Shown one piece after another: positions 31,908-34,671 of a stretch of 34,671 nucleotides of DNA. The stretch is from contig NZ_ALVZ01000165.1 in NCBI RefSeq assembly GCF_000332055.1, forward strand, positions 1 to 34,671. The letters run 5' to 3'. The notes below the pieces were generated by a model. It saw only the letters and a program-made list of their open reading frames with translations. It had not been told where the DNA came from and ran no database searches. Made by a program: the position numbers and the translations under genes. The stretch's first letter is position 1. The number at the start of each line of letters is the position of its first letter. Source of the DNA: Xenococcus sp. PCC 7305. GTDB taxonomy: Bacteria; Cyanobacteriota; Cyanobacteriia; Cyanobacteriales; Xenococcaceae.

Positions 31908-31981
31908 TTGCGAGATTTCTAACTGCTAATTCGAAAAATAGAATAAAGCTTGATATCAAAAGTGTTTAAAAAAGACACTAA

Positions 31982-32010
31982 AATATAGTTTATCTTTAAG
32001 TTAATGTTAA
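31982..32010 (-). promoter_or_regulatory. Candidate sigma-70-type promoter of the giant gene
   Basis: Minus strand: TTAACA (32010-32005), a 17-base spacer, then TATATT (31987-31982). This leaves a leader of roughly 70 bases before ATG 31907. The surroundings are very AT-rich, so chance matches are expected. Confidence 0.4.
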
Positions 32011-32155
32011 AAAATAACCAACAAAGACAACTTTACTGAGAGCAAAGAAGTGATTTTCTATTAAAATATTTGTCGTGAAGTAGATTATTAATAATATGCC
32101 CTTAAAGCAATAAAAAATCAAAAAAAATAATTTCAGAAAATACAAAGCATAAGTT

Positions 32156-32200
32156 ATAAAAAAAGAAAGGAGAAATCAACAAAAGACAACTTTTCTCCCT
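32156..32200 (-). terminator. Probable rho-independent terminator after the 240-residue gene
   Basis: On the minus strand, GGAGAAA (32198-32192) can pair with TTTCTCC (32175-32169) around a 16-base loop, followed by TTTCTTTTTTT. It lies about 80 bases after the stop of the 240-residue gene. The stem is only 7 bp and AT-leaning, so moderate strength. Confidence 0.5.
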
Positions 32201-32278
32201 TCTGCTCTCAAAGAGAATATTGCGAGCGCATGCCTCTTGGTTACACAATCTCTCTAGTAGATTACGGATCTGTTTGCT

Positions 32279-33001
32279 TTAGGCAGGAACCGCTTCAGGT
32301 TCAGCATGAGATTGCTCCGCAAATTTTTGAGCTGTAATCTTGCTCACCACGTCGGTATAAATTTCTAAATCTTTCTGCCAACTATTAATAGAAGATTCTA
32401 ATTTTGCTAATCTTTCTCCCGCAGTTTCAGAAGACAAATCACGATCAAAATTACCACTAAACAAAATAATAGGCACTTGCTCCGATTCGGGTAATTTCAA
32501 TGTTGCTTCATTAATACTGAGATGAAGTTGCTTGTCTTCATAGGTAAACATTAGATTCAGTCCTGCTTTCACTGGCTCTGAACCACAGTTTTGCCATTCT
32601 CCTGATTTAATCAAATGGTCGAAGAAATAATTGTTTGCTTCCCCGGTTAGACTATTACAAGTTATATAGCCACGGAAATTTACACCTACGGCTTGATACT
32701 CAAGGTTGCGCAGAATTTCTGTATAACGACTGGCTAATCCTGGAGCTTCCGCAATGCTTTTATCTTCTTTATTGTTGAGTGCTTCGACAAACATCAAACG
32801 ATTAGGTTGTGCTCCGACATAGACTCCATTGCTAAAGACAATTTGCGATCCTCGATTATTAACTACTGGTTGGCCGGATAATTCCCAATCTTCAGGAACA
32901 ACGCCACTATGTTTTAAAAAACCTGGATTTAATAAACTCGGATCATAATTTTTAGCCGTAACAACAATAGCTAGTTCTTGGATTTCTAAAACTCCATTCA
33001 T
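32279..33001 (-). CDS. Uncharacterised 240-residue protein
   Basis: I do not recognise a named family; I believe similar proteins of unknown function exist in cyanobacteria but cannot confirm it. It starts MNGVLEIQELAIVVTAKNYD with ATG 33001. The first 170 residues alternate hydrophobic and polar positions as in a beta-rich globular fold (SQIVFSNGVYVGAQPNRLMF, YQAVGVNFRGYI). The C-terminal 60 residues look helical and charged (GERLAKLESSINSWQKDLEI). There are two Cys residues, no transmembrane segment and no signal peptide, so it is probably cytoplasmic. It is upstream of the giant gene on the same strand, separated by about 370 bases with a likely terminator, so probably its own transcription unit. 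A role linked to the giant protein is possible but not supported. Confidence 0.85.
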   Translation of the reverse strand: MNGVLEIQELAIVVTAKNYDPSLLNPGFLKHSGVVPEDWELSGQPVVNNRGSQIVFSNGVYVGAQPNRLMFVEALNNKEDKSIAEAPGLASRYTEILRNLEYQAVGVNFRGYITCNSLTGEANNYFFDHLIKSGEWQNCGSEPVKAGLNLMFTYEDKQLHLSINEATLKLPESEQVPIILFSGNFDRDLSSETAGERLAKLESSINSWQKDLEIYTDVVSKITAQKFAEQSHAEPEAVPA

Positions 33002-33391
33002 AGTGATAAAATTACCTACTTACTTAATTAGAGATACGTTAAGTAGTCTAACTTGGTGAATTTTAATTTGTCTTCACTAAAATCACTGTTATTTTCACCT
33101 GTTCATTATATTTGTTTTCCGTAGATCTTCCTGTGAGAATTTTGGGGTGTGAGTCTCACCAAGTAAAGAGCTACGAGAAGTCATAGTTGAGACAGAATAT
33201 AAGCCGAAAGCCATCATTGCGGTGATCTTTTTTATGGTAAAAGTCGCAACTATTCTTGATCTATTCTTAGCTTTGGCCTACAACACTTCTCCAGCACGGA
33301 TAACTGTTTTTACTTAGGAGAAAGTACTTGAATATGAACTTAAGATAAACTTGTTTATATATTTTCATAAAGTTTGCCATAAATTAATTTC
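33002..33391. other. Intergenic region upstream of the 240-residue gene
   Basis: No gene or RNA recognised. It must contain the promoter of the 240-residue gene on the minus strand, but I see no convincing -35/-10 pair. A short inverted repeat GTGAGTCTCAC lies near 33150. The right end borders the decayed metalloprotease remnant. Confidence 0.5.
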
Positions 33392-34418
33392 CTAATCCAT
33401 CACCGGCTCAAAGATCTGTTTTATCGCTGCGAAACTGTCTGAATTTTGGGCGTTAATGAACCAACCAACATAATTGGCATCATGGTTGCTTCGGCTAATT
33501 GTCCTGTAGGAAGATCGGTGATTTGGAAATCGATGTTTAGTTGTATTTCGGGTTGGAGAAGTAGGTGTGACCAAATATTGGTTGCAGTATTATTTAGGTT
33601 GTCGATTTGTTATTTCAGGTGTTGAATTATGGATAGAGAAGAATTGCTCAGAAGGTATGCTACTGGAGAAAGATATTTTAATGGAATCGATCTTAGTGGA
33701 ATTGATCTTAGCGGGATCGATCTTAGTGGAATCGATTTGAGGTTTGCCAATCTCGAAACTACTAACTTGAGTAGAACTATTTTGAGTGGGTCTTACATGG
33801 AACGGACCAATATCAACAACACTATTCTTATCGAGGCCAATCTTCAAGACTCCTTCATTGAGGGAATTTTGAATTCCGATCTTAGAAGAGCCAACTTGGA
33901 TCGAATTAGAATGTTCAATGGCCCAATTCGGAATTGTAATATGGAAGGTACTAGTTTGAGAAACGCCGACCTTAGTAATGTCGGGATAGAATCCATTAAC
34001 TTGCGAAACGCCAACTTGACTGGAACTAAAGGTGAGTTCTTTATGAAGGATGTCGATCTCACTGGAGCTATTGGGTTTGACCTCAAAAATGTGGGTGCTG
34101 GATACTGGAATTTGACCCTCCTCAATGGTGCTTTTGTCACTGATTGGGACACTGAGTAAATCTAACCAACTATTATCGACAGGATAAAACTCATTTGTAT
34201 TATTAGCTAAGTAGAGAAGCACTAAGAGCCCCAGTACTATTAAGATACTGTTTTATTTGATTTCTAATGGGTTCAGAAACTTCTGAGAAAAAGTTGTAGT
34301 TAACCAATTGCTCTAATTCGTCAACGCTAACTATATACTGTCTCCAATCACCTGGATTAGAAATATTTAAAGTCCTTCCGTCGGGTATGGGTAATGTAAA
34401 TTGATTATTGTGTAGCAC
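33392..34418 (-). pseudogene. Decayed nuclease/Ser-Thr-repeat/metalloprotease module, paralogue of the giant gene segment 4100-3100
   Basis: Three minus-strand pieces in different frames line up with the giant protein. Piece 1 (34418-34203) reads PGDWRQYIVSVDELEQLVNY, NFFSEVSEPIRNQI, the C-terminal end of a NucA-type nuclease. Piece 2 (34222-33590) carries Ser/Thr-rich repeats (PQIDSTKIDPAKINSTKIDS) and SSSIPSEQFF, then stops after NRQPK because of an apparent 4-base insertion relative to the giant gene. In a third frame the homology resumes as NTATNIWSHLLQP and FQITDLPTGQLAEAT, followed by a deletion of about 50 bases, HDANYVGWFIN, and a stop at 33392. The HELAH helix is missing. An origin by partial duplication or from a second giant gene, followed by decay, is likely; nearby repeats and a transposase start fit that. 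Confidence 0.72.
33629..34159 (+). CDS. Pentapeptide-repeat protein, second copy
   Basis: 176 residues beginning MDREELLRRYATGERYFNG, the same N terminus as the copy at 3384-3857. Four nearly identical 15-base units (about 33682-33741) encode GIDLS in tandem. Later repeats are more degenerate (RANLDRIRM, NADLSNVGI, NANLTGTKG) and the C terminus (GAGYWNLTLLNGAFVTDWDT) is unlike copy 1. An AGG lies about ten bases before the ATG, a weak ribosome site. The opposite strand is also largely open but carries a decayed gene, so here the plus-strand reading is the one left intact. Function unknown. Confidence 0.68.
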   Translation: MDREELLRRYATGERYFNGIDLSGIDLSGIDLSGIDLRFANLETTNLSRTILSGSYMERTNINNTILIEANLQDSFIEGILNSDLRRANLDRIRMFNGPIRNCNMEGTSLRNADLSNVGIESINLRNANLTGTKGEFFMKDVDLTGAIGFDLKNVGAGYWNLTLLNGAFVTDWDTE

Positions 34419-34430
34419 GATCGCAGATCT

Positions 34431-34462
34431 GTAGGTTGGGTAGAGGAACTAAACCCAACATC
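34431..34462. repeat. Cyanobacterial hairpin repeat GTTGGGT...ACCCAAC
   Basis: GTTGGGT (34435-34441), an 11-base loop AGAGGAACTAA, then ACCCAAC (34453-34459). This GTAGGTTGGGT element is one I know as widely dispersed in cyanobacteria, possibly a small non-autonomous mobile repeat. It lies just before the truncated end of the decayed nuclease piece. Confidence 0.7.
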
Positions 34463-34530
34463 ATAAAACTTTGAAACAGACTAATATCATAAGAGTTAAT
34501 CGCTACAAATATTAAACACTCTTGTTAGAA

Positions 34531-34550
34531 CGTGAGTTCGACGAAAATTT
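34531..34550 (+). mobile_element. Possible left end of an insertion sequence
   Basis: CGTGAGTTCGACGAAAATTT lies about 70 bases before the transposase-like start, where a terminal inverted repeat would be expected. The right end is outside the window, so this cannot be confirmed. Confidence 0.3.
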
Positions 34551-34616
34551 GAGAGAAAAGAAAGGCTGACATTGTATACTCATAATAAGCAGAATTAGAG
34601 AATCTCAGCTAATTTT

Positions 34617-34671
34617 ATGATGACATCAAGATTAGATATCACAGCAATTTTTTGCGACGTAGATGATTTTT
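34617..34671 (+). CDS. Transposase N terminus, IS982-like, cut by window edge
   Basis: Eighteen codons read MMTSRLDITAIFCDVDDF. The pattern LDIxxIFCxVDDF is what I recall at the N terminus of IS982-family transposases in cyanobacteria. Two adjacent ATGs (34617 and 34620) are possible starts. Only the first residues are in view, so family and completeness are uncertain. Its presence beside decayed gene remnants fits a rearranged stretch. Confidence 0.5.
   Translation, partial: MMTSRLDITAIFCDVDDF

Larger units (their letters stand above)
31908..32278. other. Intergenic region between giant gene and 240-residue gene
   Basis: AT-rich, no coding potential seen. It holds the terminator and promoter candidates listed separately. 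A loosely repeated segment starting CAACAAAGACAACTTT (about 32020) recurs as CAACAAAAGACAACTTTT (about 32178), about 160 bases apart. Confidence 0.6.

Noticed and set aside
20890-30720. CRISPR-like array because of the regular period
   Set aside because: The period is 360-510 bases, repeats are similar as protein rather than identical as DNA, and the frame is open; these are protein domains.
33210-33236. Possible plus-strand terminator (ATCA-loop-TGAT then T-run)
   Set aside because: The stem is only four base pairs, and no plus-strand gene ends there.
33392-33574. Possible independent small gene of 60 codons
   Set aside because: Its last half (HDANYVGWFIN) is a remnant of the metalloprotease domain; the first half is a frameshifted reading of the same remnant.
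33844-34152. Minus-strand frame of 102 codons
   Set aside because: Another antisense phase of the second pentapeptide-repeat gene, not matching the giant protein.

Overview
The window looks like a piece of a large cyanobacterial chromosome. Octamers GCGATCGC (HIP1) recur throughout, for example at 1816-1823, 12631-12638, 20323-20330 and 31833-31840. Base composition is moderately AT-rich. Iterated heptamers and palindromic repeats of the kind scattered through filamentous cyanobacterial genomes are also present. I cannot name the species.

Almost everything (1-31907, minus strand) is one uninterrupted reading frame. It starts at ATG 31907 and runs off the left edge of the window without a stop: at least 10,635 codons, a protein above 1 MDa. 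Residue n of this protein begins near base 31907-3(n-1). From the N terminus it carries: a zincin-like domain with a degenerate EEIGH motif and a PPC-like domain (31907-30724); about 25 CARDB-like adhesion repeats (30720-20890); PPC-, TIG- and Fn3-like modules and a first beta-propeller (20890-17440); an Ig/cadherin-like array (17440-13440); an RHS-like segment and a dockerin-like calcium motif (13440-12126); Big_2 and ZU5-like modules and a second propeller (12115-9430); two tandem alpha/beta-hydrolase-like units (9390-4876); a NucA-type DNA/RNA endonuclease domain (4875-3960); an Ser/Thr-rich pentapeptide-like stretch (3870-3395); a matrixin-like HELAH domain (3390-2780); and galactose-binding-like and PKD domains to the edge. 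This is the layout of a secreted or surface-anchored multi-enzyme adhesin. No N-terminal signal peptide is visible, so type I secretion with a C-terminal signal beyond the window is the best guess.

The most unusual point is at 3384-3857. A plus-strand pentapeptide-repeat protein with the N terminus typical of cyanobacterial members lies exactly antisense to the Ser/Thr-rich stretch of the giant protein, and both strands stay open. The same arrangement appears a second time at 33392-34418. There, remnants of a nuclease, Ser/Thr-repeat and metalloprotease module lie on the minus strand (frameshifted, with deletions), and an intact pentapeptide-repeat gene (33629-34159) lies on the plus strand. 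A recurring sense/antisense gene pair is therefore the main candidate for a new phenomenon here.

Upstream of the giant gene is a separate 240-codon gene of unknown function (32279-33001, minus), followed by a plausible terminator (32156-32200). A candidate promoter for the giant gene lies at 31982-32010. The right edge holds a cyanobacterial hairpin repeat (34431-34462) and the first codons of a transposase-like ORF (34617 to the edge).
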